Below are positions 35,532-45,721 of a stretch of 64,000 nt of DNA, one piece after another. Made by a program: the position numbers and the translations under genes. Every line of letters starts with the position of its first letter. Within the stretch, counting starts at the first letter, position 1. Location: the NCBI GenBank assembly GCA_023512835.1, contig CM042088.1, positions 11,152,078 through 11,216,077 on the forward strand. The letters run 5' to 3'. Under the pieces are notes generated by a model that searched no databases, was not told the DNA's origin, and saw only the letters and a list, made by a program, of their open reading frames with translations. The DNA comes from Taxillus chinensis (Eukaryota; Streptophyta; Magnoliopsida; Santalales; Loranthaceae).

Positions 35532-36090
35532 GACGGCTGCGGCAGTTGACAACAAAAACCCTAAACCTAAAACAAAGAGAGCTCCTCATTATAAAGACCT
35601 CACTTATCAAAATGACGTAGTTTTGATAAATGAAATCCCACCATCAAAACGACGTAGTTTTGATAAATGAAATTCCACCATCAAAACGACGTAGTTTTGA
35701 TAAATGAAACACACCATAAAAACGATGTAGTTTTGATTAATGAAACATGAACTAACCACTCCGCTTCCACACAGGACAAAATACCCACAATCCGAACGTG
35801 GTCATGGTCACACGCAACCTCTACACGCTCCCACTTGAGCTCATTACACTCTCTAACAACCAAGCCTCGAAGACTCGTAGAAACACTCCCTCGAAGACTC
35901 GCTGGAAACGCGGCCTCGAAGATCTATCTCGAAGATTAAACCTTCGACCCTCAAACCTTCAAACTTCGACCCTTGGTGTTCGACCTTAGGACCCAAATCT
36001 TCGAGTCTTCCACCTTTCGACCCAAGCATTCGCCCAGGGTATTGTTCATCTTCGTTCCAGCTTGTTCTTCCCAAAACACGGGTCATTACA
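34339..36090 (-). repeat. 5' LTR of G1 (1752 bp)
   Basis: Same layout as the 3' LTR, with four ACGT palindromes (35606-35627, 35643-35664, 35680-35701 and a degenerate one at 35716-35737) and the hairpin near 35260-35290, followed here by an expanded TA run. Its outer terminus is TATCACG rather than TGTCACG, a single substitution in the conserved TG. Confidence 0.9.
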
Positions 36091-37018
36091 GAGGTTCCCA
36101 TTGATTCTTTCGAATGTTGTTATCCACAACCTGATGGGAATCAATCAGGATCAATTGCTTGGAGTGGATCATGAAAGCAACCAGTATGAAGTGCGGCGAT
36201 AAATTCCGGTACGGAATGAGGACAGTTGAAAGATTCTTCCAGGGTTTGCTATCCTCGGCAGTTCCGTCGATGAAGGTTCGGATGAACGCTACTTCTGGAA
36301 GGTAACCTTCAGACCAACAAGGCACTACATCAAATAAGTGTTTGTCCTTGTATAAAGATAGAACAACCTCATCTCCATCTTAACTGCCCGAGAGAAGTTT
36401 TCTATGTCTTCTGTGGTGAAGACGCCCTTCTCGGAACATAGAGTCTTAATATCTTTAGGATAGAAAGGGTATAAATCAGATAGACATCTTCGCTCGGCAT
36501 TGGATGCGGCATACTTAGACATTTCAAGAAAAACACTTCCATCCGCATCAAGTGGATCACGATCTCGCATATGATGGGAGGAAGGTGTCAGTCGCGGATG
36601 GGGAGGTGGAAGGAGGAGCTGCATTGGAGGAGCTGGGCTGAGAGAAGCGACTACGTTTGGAACCCGTGTGTCATAGGCTGGTCCGAAGGTAACAACGAAC
36701 GGAATATCCGGAATGGAGGTTGGCGTAAGGAAGCCATGATCCAAGTTCCAGATGATCATGTCCTCTGGGGTTTGGGTGTGTCGAGCATAGTACACCCAAA
36801 CATCGTTGTCAGGGATGGAGGCGGTGTAGGCTAAGCTAAAACGGAACCATAGGTCCATTAAGGTGTCAGCGGGGAGATGGTCGAGGTAGTCACGAGGTTG
36901 AGGAAGTGGAGGTAAGGGAGCTTCCGGAGGAGAAGGAGGGACATTTGCCATTTCCGTAGCAACTGCAGCATCAACAGCGGCAGCAATAGCGGGTGAGTCA
37001 GGTGTGGGGACATCAGCG
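36091..37018 (-). pseudogene. Ulp1/SENP-like ORF, middle piece (catalytic His/Asp)
   Basis: Begins in a Pro-rich linker (DVPTPDSPA, VPPSPPEAPLPPLPQP), then a globular segment (TLMDLWFRFSLAYTASIP) and the start of the C48 fold: CWSEGYLPEV, then HFILVAFMIHSKQLILIDSHQ-type sequence in which the His and the Asp of the triad are visible. There is one frameshift near 36345. The left end joins in frame to 42472 across G2, and the right end joins in frame to 27066 across G1. The segment around 36400-36900 is open for about 208 codons. Confidence 0.75.
37015..37018. other. 4-bp target duplication of G2 (AGCG)
   Basis: AGCG at 37015-37018 and 42468-42471. The fifth base differs (C versus G). Removing the element and one AGCG keeps the host ORF in frame. 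Confidence 0.85.
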
Positions 37019-37403
37019 TGTCACGGGGTCAGCCTTTATAGCAGCTTAACCCGTGCGGCACCTAGTTCCCACCCGTACGAAGGAACGCTAGGTCAGCCTA
37101 ACTTGTCGCATTTGGATCGGAACCCATTGATCCGTTGTAAAGCATTTGTGTAGGGAAGCGCTTAGCGGAAGATCGATTTAAACGAAGGCAGCAAACGATT
37201 GTATTGATTGCTTAAAAGCTTTACAACATCACTCCCCTACATATAGATGTTAACACTTTTCTGGCTATGTCGCCAGGAGACATCATATATGATCGAAATC
37301 TAAAATCTCTACAACTTACTCTATAAGCTAAGTACAACACTTTACAAAGGGGAAATACCCCAAAATGGCCTAAGTATGCTAGGATAAGCCTCGGTCCGTG
37401 ACA
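37019..37403 (-). repeat. 3' LTR of G2 (385 bp)
   Basis: TGTCACGGGG...TCCGTGACA. The stop codon of pol (37379-37381) lies inside it. The adjoining polypurine tract GGTGGGGGAGAA (37404-37415, minus) is also coding. Confidence 0.95.
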
Positions 37404-40400
37404 TTCTCCCCCACCCGATTTCGCAGCGTCCTCGTTGCGTCTTCGGCTTCCTCGAACTTGTCGAACTGCTGGATGTAGCATTCGGTTTCTTCCTGGTACT
37501 CTTCAATCTCTTTGGAGAATTGCCCCAGATCCTCTTCCTTCTCCCAGCTTGCCTCTTCAACCGGCCTGTTCTTCCATTGGACGTAGTACTCCACCCGGCT
37601 TGGATCTACGCCCCTTCTTGGCACGACTCTACGAGAGTGAATTTTCTCTATCTCTTTATCGTAGGTCTTGCCCGTTGATGCTGTTGGTGTCCGCACCGCC
37701 CGTTGTCCGCTCGTATCTTCCAAGTCTTCGTGGTAAGGCTTGAGCAAACTAACGTGGAACACCGGATGCCTTTGTAAGCTAGTCGGGAGGTCCAATTTGT
37801 ATGAGACCTTCCCAACTCTCTTAAGTACTTTGAAAGGCCCCTCATATCGGCGCACCAAACCCTTATGCAATTGTCTGAGTGCTTTGGTTTGGCACGGAAG
37901 GAGTTTGAGCATCACCATGTCTCCTTCCTGAAATTCCAAGGGCCTCCTTTGTTGATCCGCCCACTTCTTCATCTTCTTCGCCGCTTTGTGCAAGTATGCC
38001 CTGGCCAGATCCGTCTGTTCATGCCATCCTTTTGCAAACTTGAACGCCGCGGGGCTTTTTCCAGTGTACCCTCGAGTGATGGAGGTGGGCGTCAATGGTT
38101 GCTGCCCAGTTGCGAGTTCGAACGGACTCTCGTTCGTGGACTCGCTTCTGCAAGTTATATGAGAATTGGGCTATGTCCAACAACTTGGCCCAATCTCTTT
38201 GGTTGGCACTCACGTAGTGCCTCAGATATAGCTCCAATAAGCCATTGACACGTTCAGTTTGGCCGTCTGTTTGTGGGTGGAAACTTGTTGAAAAGTTTAA
38301 GTCTGAACCCATTATCCGGAACAGCTCGGTCCAAAACCGCCCAGTAAATCGAGAGTCCTGATCGCTCACGATTGTCTTTGGAATGCCCCAGTACTTCACC
38401 ACGTACTTGAAGAATAGTCGGGCCGTGTCGTCTGCTGTGCAGTCCTTCAGAGCTGGAATGAAAACTCCATACTTAGAGAATCGGTCGACCACCACAATGA
38501 TCGTACCGCGTCCTTCGGATCTTGGGAGACAAACAATGAAGTCCATCGAAACACTTTCCTAAGGTCTTTCCGGAGTAGGCAAAGGTTCTAATAGTCCCGC
38601 CGATTGCCGATTCTCTATCTTGTCTTGTTGGCACACAAGACAAGTCCTCACGTACACTTGGACGTCCTCGTAAAGTTGAGGCCAATAGTAGCTCCGTTCC
38701 ACCAACGCCAAGGTACGATCGACTCCGGGATGGCCAGCCCACCGCGAGTCGTGACATTCTTTGAGGATGTCTCTCCTCAAACTTCCCCATTTGGGAACGT
38801 ACACCCGTTCCCCTCGAGTATGGAGTAAGTCGTCCCTTAGCCAAAATCGCCGCGTCTTCCCAGCTTTGACGCATTCCACCAAGGACTTGGCTAATGGATC
38901 GTGCTCCATTCTTTCCTTCAGTTTGTCCACCAGGGGGAATTGTGGTTGGCTAATGGCTGCGAGTTCCGCCTTTCGACTTAGTGCATCGGCCACCACATTA
39001 TTTGTGCCCGGTTTGTACTCGAGCACAAAGTCGAATTCCGCTAGGAGTCCTTGCCACCGTGCTTGCTTCGGAGTTAAGTTCCTTTGAGTTAGGAAATAAC
39101 TCGTAGCAATGTTATCCGTCTTCACCACGAACTTGGACCCTAGCAAATAATGCCTCCACAGCCGAAGGCAATGTATAACTGCCGTCATCTCCTTTTCATG
39201 CACCACGTACCTCCGTTCGGTGCCATTGAGTTTCCGGCTTTCATATGCTACAGGATGCCCCTCCTGCATTAGAACTCCACCGATGGCAAAGTCTGAAGCA
39301 TCCGTGTGAATTTCATAAGGCTTCGTATGGTCCGGCAGTGCCATCACCGGTCCATTTGTCACGGCTTGCTTCAACTTATCAAATGCCTCTCGGCAAGCAT
39401 AATCCCACACCCAAGTCTTGTTCTTCTTTAATAGTTCCGTCAAGGGTGCGGCAATGTGGGAATAGCCACGGATGAATCTTCTATAGTAGTTTACCAAGCC
39501 AAGGAAGGAACGCATTTCAGGGACTTTCTTGGGCGTCTCCCATTCCTTGATGGCTAACACTTTCTTGTTATCCATCTTCAACTTGCCGCCGCCAATAATG
39601 TGACCCAAGAAGGGCACTTCCTTCTTCGCAAAGTCACATTTCTCCTTCTTCACAAAGAGTTGATTCTCCCTTAAGATTTGGAAAACCCGTCGTAGATGTG
39701 CCTTGTGTTCCTCCAAGGTTTTGCTGTAGACGACAATGTCATCAAGGTACACCACGACGAATCTATCCAAGTATGGTTGGAAGATCCGGTTCATCAATGT
39801 ACAAAATGTGGCAGGGGCGTTTGTGAGGCCAAAGGGCATCACCAAGAACTCGTAAGAGCCATATCTTGTGACGCATGCTGTCTTTGCCTCATCACCTTCG
39901 GCTATCCACACTTGCCAATATCCCGACCGCAAGTCTAGCTTTGAGAACCATCTCGCAGCGCCGAGTTGATCAAACAGGTCGGATATTAGTGGGATGGGGT
40001 AGCTGTTCTTCACTGTAATCTTGTTTAGCGCCCTATAGTCAATGCATAGCCGCATCGACCCGTCGTGCTTCTTTTGGAACAACACTGGTGCTCCAAATGG
40101 CGCTTTGGATGGCCGAATGAACCCGGCATCCAACAAGTCTTTCAATTGTCTCCGAAGTTCCTCCAACTCCGGTGGTGCCATCCGATAGGGCACCGCAGCA
40201 GTAGGCCTTGCACCGGCCTCTAGCTCGATCCTGTAGTCCACCTCTCGCTTTGGCGAAAGTTGTTTGGGGAGTTCAGGTGGCATAACGTCCCCATACTCTT
40301 CAAGGACCGTCTTCACTTCCGTTGGGGGCTCCTCCCCAACACTTGGGCATCCTTCCTTCACCATAGCAATGAAGGTTGGCTCCTGTCGCCTAACTCCTTT

Positions 40401-40787
40401 AGATAGTTGGAGCGCCGAAAAAGACTTCGCCTTGAGCTCTTCCTCCCGCATTACCTTCACCATGCACGTTTTCCCCTCGTCCATGATGCACATTGTGTTG
40501 GTGCTAGGAATTCGAATTGCCCGCACCTGGTCAACGAACTCCATCCCCAACACCATTGGATAGTCGTCCATCGACACCACGGAGAGATTCACCTTGCCTC
40601 TCCACTCGCCAATACTTAGCTCGACGCCTCGAGCCACGCCATGGATTGGACTGGCACTGGAGTTCACCGCTTTCAGCCCGCCCTTCTCTTCCTTGTAGAC
40701 TATCCCCAGTCTACAAGCTTCTTCGACCTTGATGAAGTTGTTGGTCGCACCCGTGTCCACCAAGGCCTTAGTTTCAAGGTTGTTGGC
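37379..40787 (-). pseudogene. G2 pol with chromodomain, nearly intact
   Basis: Continuous with gag except for one TAG at 40788-40790. Order: protease ([11 protein letters not shown]), reverse transcriptase ([27 protein letters not shown]), RNase H ([26 protein letters not shown]), integrase zinc finger ([18 protein letters not shown]...CLVCQQDK), integrase core (MDFIVCLP, VSDQDSRFTG, DGQTERVNG), C-terminal domain and chromodomain (VEYYVQWKNRPVEEASWE). The piece 38559-40763 is open for 734 codons. TAG at 38559 stands for Trp, as sister copy G3 has TGG. A one-base shift near 38140 separates the integrase core from the C-terminal frame ending at 37379. Confidence 0.92.
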
Positions 40788-42065
40788 CTAAGCGAGCACG
40801 TACATGCGCCCCTTCTGTCGTCCGGATGGTGGCACCTCCACCTTCGCCTTGATTGCATTGAGGAGTTGCAAGGAACCAAGTCGTGGATCCCTCGCATCCC
40901 TTCCTTCGTCTTCATTGATCATCGCGGAGAGCTTGGAGCGCTTCGGGCACTCGAACGCCTTGTGAGGGCCTTCACAAAGGAAGCAGGAGATCCTTGGCTT
41001 CTCCTCGTCCTTGGAACCATTTGCGAAGTGTTTTGGGCGAAAGTCCTTAGACGGTTGGAAGGGTCTCCCTTTTCCTTCACTCTGGTTGTCTCCCCCACGT
41101 TTCTCCTTGTGGAACCTGTTCGCCTTGGAAGTCGATGAAGAATTGGTGGTTTTCTCCGGCTTCTTGTATTCGATGAGTGACACCACCATGGCCGACGCCA
41201 GGTCCTGCACATTCCTCCGCTGCAACTCTAGCTTCGCCCATTGTTGCAATTCGTCCATGAAGGAAAATAATGAATCCTTTGTGGACATATTCGGGATCTC
41301 CAATATTAGCTCGAAAAATTCACGGACGTACTCCCGCACCGTGCCTTTGTGGGTAAGGCGCCGAAGTTTCGCCCAGGACTCGTCTTCTGCGTTTTGGGGA
41401 TAGAACTGGGCCTTGATCTCCCGCTTGAAATCTGCCCAATTGTCGATAATGCATAGGCCGCACTCCTTGTCGGCATATCGTCGCCTCCACCACACCATAG
41501 CCGAATCGACTAAGTATAGTGGAGCGGTCTTCACCTTCTTTGCCTCGTTGACAATGTTCAAGGCATCGAAGTACTGCTCCATGGTCCAGAGGAAGTTGTC
41601 TAACTCCCTCGCATTCCTTGACCCAGCATAGGTCTTAGGTTTCGACACGTCGATTTTGGAGCTGGAATGGCCGCCAACGCCACCTTGGGTGACCGCCATC
41701 TTGCAGAGAGACCAATCCGCCTTGATCTCTTTGATTTCCTCCTGCATCGCCAGGATTTGGGACGTGAGAGTGTCCTTCAGGCCGTTGAACCGAGAGTTCA
41801 TGTCATCCATGACGGAGTTGAGAAGCCCTTGCATCCTCCCAAAGCTTTCCTCACCCTCTGAGTCCAGCTTTTCGATGCTTTCAGTGTGCTCCTCGACCAC
41901 CTCCATCTGTTCGGCTAACGCCAACTCCAATTTGGCTAGCCGACTCTCCAGTGGACATGTTTCCCTCGAAACGGACTTATCTCTCCTCCGTTCCTTAGCG
42001 TGGTGCTCCGTGTCGCAGCCTTCGTGGTCGCCACCACTAATGACAACAGATCCTCCGTTTGTCAT
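40788..42065 (-). CDS. G2 gag (425 aa)
   Basis: Capsid/nucleocapsid precursor. ATG at 42065, about 50 bp after the primer-binding site. Residues 40-130 are coiled-coil-like (ESRLAKLELALAEQMEVV). The capsid core follows (ELDNFLWTMEQYFDAL, AMVWWRRRYADKE), then a basic linker and one CCHC knuckle (CFLCEGPHKAFEC) near residue 375. The frame ends at a TAG just before the protease; in sister copy G3 this codon is AAG, so gag and pol were probably a single ORF. Confidence 0.9.
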   Translation of the reverse strand: MTNGGSVVISGGDHEGCDTEHHAKERRRDKSVSRETCPLESRLAKLELALAEQMEVVEEHTESIEKLDSEGEESFGRMQGLLNSVMDDMNSRFNGLKDTLTSQILAMQEEIKEIKADWSLCKMAVTQGGVGGHSSSKIDVSKPKTYAGSRNARELDNFLWTMEQYFDALNIVNEAKKVKTAPLYLVDSAMVWWRRRYADKECGLCIIDNWADFKREIKAQFYPQNAEDESWAKLRRLTHKGTVREYVREFFELILEIPNMSTKDSLFSFMDELQQWAKLELQRRNVQDLASAMVVSLIEYKKPEKTTNSSSTSKANRFHKEKRGGDNQSEGKGRPFQPSKDFRPKHFANGSKDEEKPRISCFLCEGPHKAFECPKRSKLSAMINEDEGRDARDPRLGSLQLLNAIKAKVEVPPSGRQKGRMYVLA

Positions 42066-42113
42066 TTTTACACCGTCTCGAAGTTTTTGATTGTTCCACC
42101 GAACTTAGCACCA

Positions 42114-42131
42114 ACCGTGCTCGATACCACT
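42114..42131 (-). other. Primer-binding site of G2
   Basis: Minus-strand TGGTATCGAGCACGG next to the 5' LTR. It resembles the initiator tRNA-Met site with one base missing. Confidence 0.7.
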
Positions 42132-42467
42132 TGTCACGGGGTCAGCCTTTATAGCAGCTTAACCCGTGCGGCACCTAGTTCCCACCCGTACGAAGGAACG
42201 CTAGGTCAGCCTAACTTGTCGCATTTGGATCGGAACCCGTTGATCCGTTGTAAAGCAAACGATTGTATTGATTGCTTGAAAGCTTTACAACATCACTCCC
42301 CTACATATAGATGTTAACACTTTTCTGGCTATGTCGCTAGGAGACATCATATATGATCGAAATCTAAAATCTCTACAACTTACTCTATAAGCTAAGTACA
42401 ACACTTTACAAAGGGGAAATACCCCAAAATGGCCTAAGTATGCTAGGATAAGCCTCGGTCCCTGACA
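42132..42467 (-). repeat. 5' LTR of G2 (336 bp)
   Basis: As the 3' LTR but lacking 49 bp between TTGTAAAGCA and AAACGATTG. The deletion is bounded by a short GCA repeat, suggesting slippage or microhomology-mediated loss after insertion. Confidence 0.95.
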
Positions 42468-42471
42468 AGCG

Positions 42472-43384
42472 GGAGAAGGCACTGGTGCATCATCCGGATG
42501 AGGACTTGGCTGAGAGGGCCCTGCAACCTCGGACGGTTCGGCACAGATGCTGTGCTGGGAGGCTCGGGAGATGGAGGGTGCAGTGACGGACCGAATCCGG
42601 GAGGAGCGGTGGGTAGAGCTGACTTCAGGGGCATGGCTGTCGGTTAGGTCACCAACCGCACTGCCTTGTTGTTCCGAGGCAGGAAGGAGGCGGAGAGCAG
42701 CAGAAGGCCGGTGTGCCGTCATGTTCCCATCAAGCGTAAAATGGCGGACATAGTAAGCCTGGGGGAAAGGGATAGTGCTGTTTCCGTTGAAATGGGACGG
42801 ACGCAGATGCCTGAAGACAATACGAGAATTCGCTCAAAAGATTGGTTCTTTGGACCGTTCTTCAACAATTGGAACAAGAAAGTCCCCCAGTCCATTGGGA
42901 GACCCTCAAAGACTCCGTACATGGCTAGGAGGAGGTTGTACGGAACAGAGTCCAGAGCGGTGGTGTAAGCCAGTAGACACCGGCTTAGAATGGTCGCCAT
43001 ACACCGGTAGCGACCCTAGAAGGACTTCACCTTGTATTCCTTCCCCTTATAAGTGCAGCCCATGGAAACTGCCATCGATTCTGGGTCCGGGCGTTGAGGT
43101 TCACCGGGGGGTAGATTAAGAGCGGCACGGAGGTCGTTGGGGGTGATGGCTATGGATTCACCCCGGACGTTGGAAAGGATGGAATCGGTGGTGCAGCGGA
43201 CTCGCTGGTAGAACTCAGAGATGTCGTCGATAAGGAGATCGACAGGATTTGAGACCAGGTTTAGAATGTGGGAGGCTTCCAGGAGTGGGCATAGGTCCAA
43301 AAACCATGCCGGAGGATTGGAGACAACAGGTCAATCGACCAGATGGCCGGGATTAATGCCAGAAAGAGATGTCTTGGATGCCAT
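42472..43384 (-). pseudogene. Ulp1/SENP-like ORF, N-terminal piece
   Basis: ATG at 43384 (MASKTSLSGINPGHLVD). The protein continues with a segment rich in Leu/Val (LEASHILNLVSNPVDLLID), then SIAITPNDLRAALNLPPGEP and LAYTTALDSVPYNLLLAMY. This pattern resembles the 'putative plant transposon protein' domain (Transposase_32 type), from memory and not tested. A Ser/Pro-rich linker follows. Defects are a TGA at 43331, where CGA would fit, a TAG at 43016, and a frameshift between about 42720 and 42830. With both gypsies removed the whole ORF is about 2.13 kb, or roughly 710 codons. Confidence 0.6.
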
Positions 43385-43490
43385 TGCGATTGAGAGTGAG
43401 AGGGACAAGGAAGGTAGGTCTTGGAGATTGGAAGAGCGACGAGGATTTAGGGATTTGGAAATGTAAACTCGCACGACATGTGAAAATCCA

Positions 43491-43500
43491 GTATATATAA
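43491..43500 (-). promoter_or_regulatory. TATA box of the Ulp1-like ORF
   Basis: Minus-strand TTATATATAC about 107 bp upstream of the ATG at 43384, followed by a pyrimidine-rich leader (CTCGTCGCTCTTCC...CCTCTCACTCTC). This is a standard plant core-promoter layout, and it is separate from any LTR. Confidence 0.6.
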
Positions 43501-43504
43501 GACC

Positions 43505-45073
43505 GAGTCCGTGTTTGCCAGCAAATCTTGGGATTAAGCGAGATAAATAGTGATCCGCCTGACAAGCTGATGTCATTTATCTTGATACTTGAGCACCTCC
43601 GAATTTAAAAGTGACGTGGAGGCCGCAGAATCAAGTATTTATGACAGTTGTATGCCTTCTTCCGGAACATTGCCTATCTCGAGACTTGCATTTGAATAAA
43701 CCATCATTATTCCTCCTCAAAAACACGTGATATAAAATAAGACGTTGTTTATCGCGATTTGAGAGTTCGAAGAGTCTGGACGATTTGAACCGACTATCAT
43801 TCGGATGAAATATAATACTTAGAAGAATATCCGGATGATCAACAGACTGTGTTCGTAGAAACAAAGTGCTGTAAGAGAGAAAGTAATTCCTTTGCTGTCT
43901 TGAAGTCGAAGAGAGAAGAAGTACTACAACACTTCAAATCCAAGACGTCTAACAAGAAATACCAGTGAGGAAGCAAAGTGAATCGGAACCAGTAGCTTCA
44001 TAAAGATAAACTAAAAGAACAGAAAGCTTTACAGGTTGAGATTAGTACGGATAGAAACAAATACGGAAAGTTAGCATGATATGAACTAATAACAAACAAA
44101 ACTTATGTATTACAAATGAATGTGAGATACATACATATGAGTTAACGATCATGTTACTAAAAGCAATGCATATGATAGATAAGAAACACATAAGTTCACA
44201 TTGGTCAACATAGTGAAACCGTCATGCTAAACATCGTAGCTAAGATTAATTAACTGTATATAAGTTACTCAGATTAAGATTTATGAGTAAAAATGGAAGA
44301 AAGAAGACATGCCAGATGCAATCAATTGATTATCCGATTGAGATGCATATTTGAAGAAATAAAAACATCCAAACATGCACAAGTCTGATTCAAAAATGCA
44401 TGTCCAGCAGATCTAGAAGCGAGAAGTTAGAGGGAGGAGTATCTGAGACATATTTGGGGGTTATTATTAATATAACAAATAGAGCTTTTAGCTCCCCCTT
44501 AGATCGTGTGATCCTCTCAGTGATAAACTCCCCCTCAGATAGACAGCTAGGAAAGAGGTCATGAGACATATAAGGGGGGTATTACTTGGGTAATAGATAA
44601 AGCATTTTCTCCCCCTTATATCTTGCAATCCTCTCGATAGACATTTCCTGCTTGATAAATTTGATCATGAGAAATTGCTGTCTATCCTTCAGGAAACTCC
44701 ACTTCAGAAGCTGATCAGACTGCAACTATGATTTCATCCACTAGCATTCTGAGCTAACCCATTTCATTTCTTCTACTAGCCACGTTATTATTGCAATCCA
44801 TATGAAAAAGCATTGGACATGTGGTGATAAATGAAAGTTTGAGTTATGAAATCCTATAAAGGTTGTACTAATATAACGTTAATTATGTTAGCTTAGGCGA
44901 CTTCAGTCAGGAAACACAAGCATCCTCCCAAATAAAAATATGAGAAAATTATCAGAAACATGATGCATATCAGTAGTAAGCATGTTCAGTATGAAGTACA
45001 GTAAGTGTCTAATGCTCATCATGAACTACAATGCATGTTCTGAAAGAAATACTGTTGAAGAATAAATAAGGAA
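43505..45073 (-). other. Spacer between copia pol and the Ulp1-like ORF
   Basis: Non-coding. On the minus strand it contains three polypurine-like tracts in about 125 bp (AAGGGGGAGAA near 44610, GAGGGGGAGTT near 44528, TAAGGGGGAGCT near 44493). No LTR terminus is recognised after any of them. Confidence 0.5.
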
Positions 45074-45721
45074 CTATGCAGTAAGGTTAAGCATACCTAA
45101 TTTTAAGAGAAGTTCAGAAAATCTTACATCAGGTAGGGGCTTGGTGAGTATGTCTACGAGTTAATCATCTGTAGCAACATGTTCGAGAGATATGTGCTTT
45201 TTGAGAACATGATCTTGGATAAAGTGATACCTGACTTCAATGTGCTTTGTTTTCAGGTGCATAACAGGGTTGTTGCTGATAGCAATTGCACTGGTGTTGT
45301 CGCAGTATAATGGAACAAATGTTATGTTGAAGCCATAGTCAGTAAGTTAACTTTGCTTCCAGAGAAGCTGTGCGCAGCAACTCCCAGCAAGCTATATATT
45401 CTGCCTCAGCAGTAGAGGTTGATATGGAATTCTACTTCTCACTGAACCATGAGATGAGTCTGTTTTCAAGGAACTAACAAGTACCATTAGTGCTCTTCCT
45501 GTCAATGCGACACTCGACAAAATCAGCATCTGAATATCCGGATAAAGAGAAGTTGGACTCCTTTGGATACCAGAGACCCAAATTCCTGTCCCTTTGAGAT
45601 ACCGCAATATCTGTTTTACATGAAGCATGTGTGACTCTTTCGGAATTGCCTGATATCTTGCACAAATGCAAGTTGCAAACATTATGTCCGGGCGACTTGT
45701 TGTAAGGTACAACAAGGATCC
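45074..45721 (-). pseudogene. Ty1/copia RNase H fragment (3' end of pol)
   Basis: Minus-strand remains of copia pol: LLYLTTSRPDIMFA, HVKQILRYLKGT, SGYSDADF, STAEAEYIACWE, LYCDNTSAIAIS, TKHIEVRYHFIQDHV, VDILTKPLPDVRF. The RNase H acidic residues (Asp, Glu, Asp) are visible. The pattern is like SIRE/Maximus-type elements, by inference. There is one frameshift after LRYLKGT and stops where Gln codons are expected (CAG to TAG, CAA to TAA). It is cut at 45721 by the LTR of gypsy G4; the rest of pol is not in the window. Confidence 0.85.

Larger units (their letters stand above)
27072..36090 (-). mobile_element. Ty3/gypsy element G1, Tekay/Del-like
   Basis: A 9.0-kb minus-strand element with 1.7-kb LTRs, the 5-bp target duplication GAGGT, gag and pol in gypsy order (RT-RNase H before integrase) and an integrase C terminus resembling the degenerate chromodomain of the Tekay/Del clade. 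It is inserted in the Ulp1-like ORF. Coding capacity is destroyed by several stops and frameshifts. Confidence 0.95.
37019..42467 (-). mobile_element. Ty3/gypsy chromovirus G2, short LTR
   Basis: A 5.4-kb minus-strand element with 336-385 bp LTRs, TGTCAC/GTGACA ends, a single gag-pol reading frame and a C-terminal chromodomain. Size and chromodomain fit the compact plant chromoviruses (Reina or Galadriel type; I cannot decide). It is inserted in the Ulp1-like ORF. Most of the frame is intact, with two stops and one frameshift. Confidence 0.95.
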
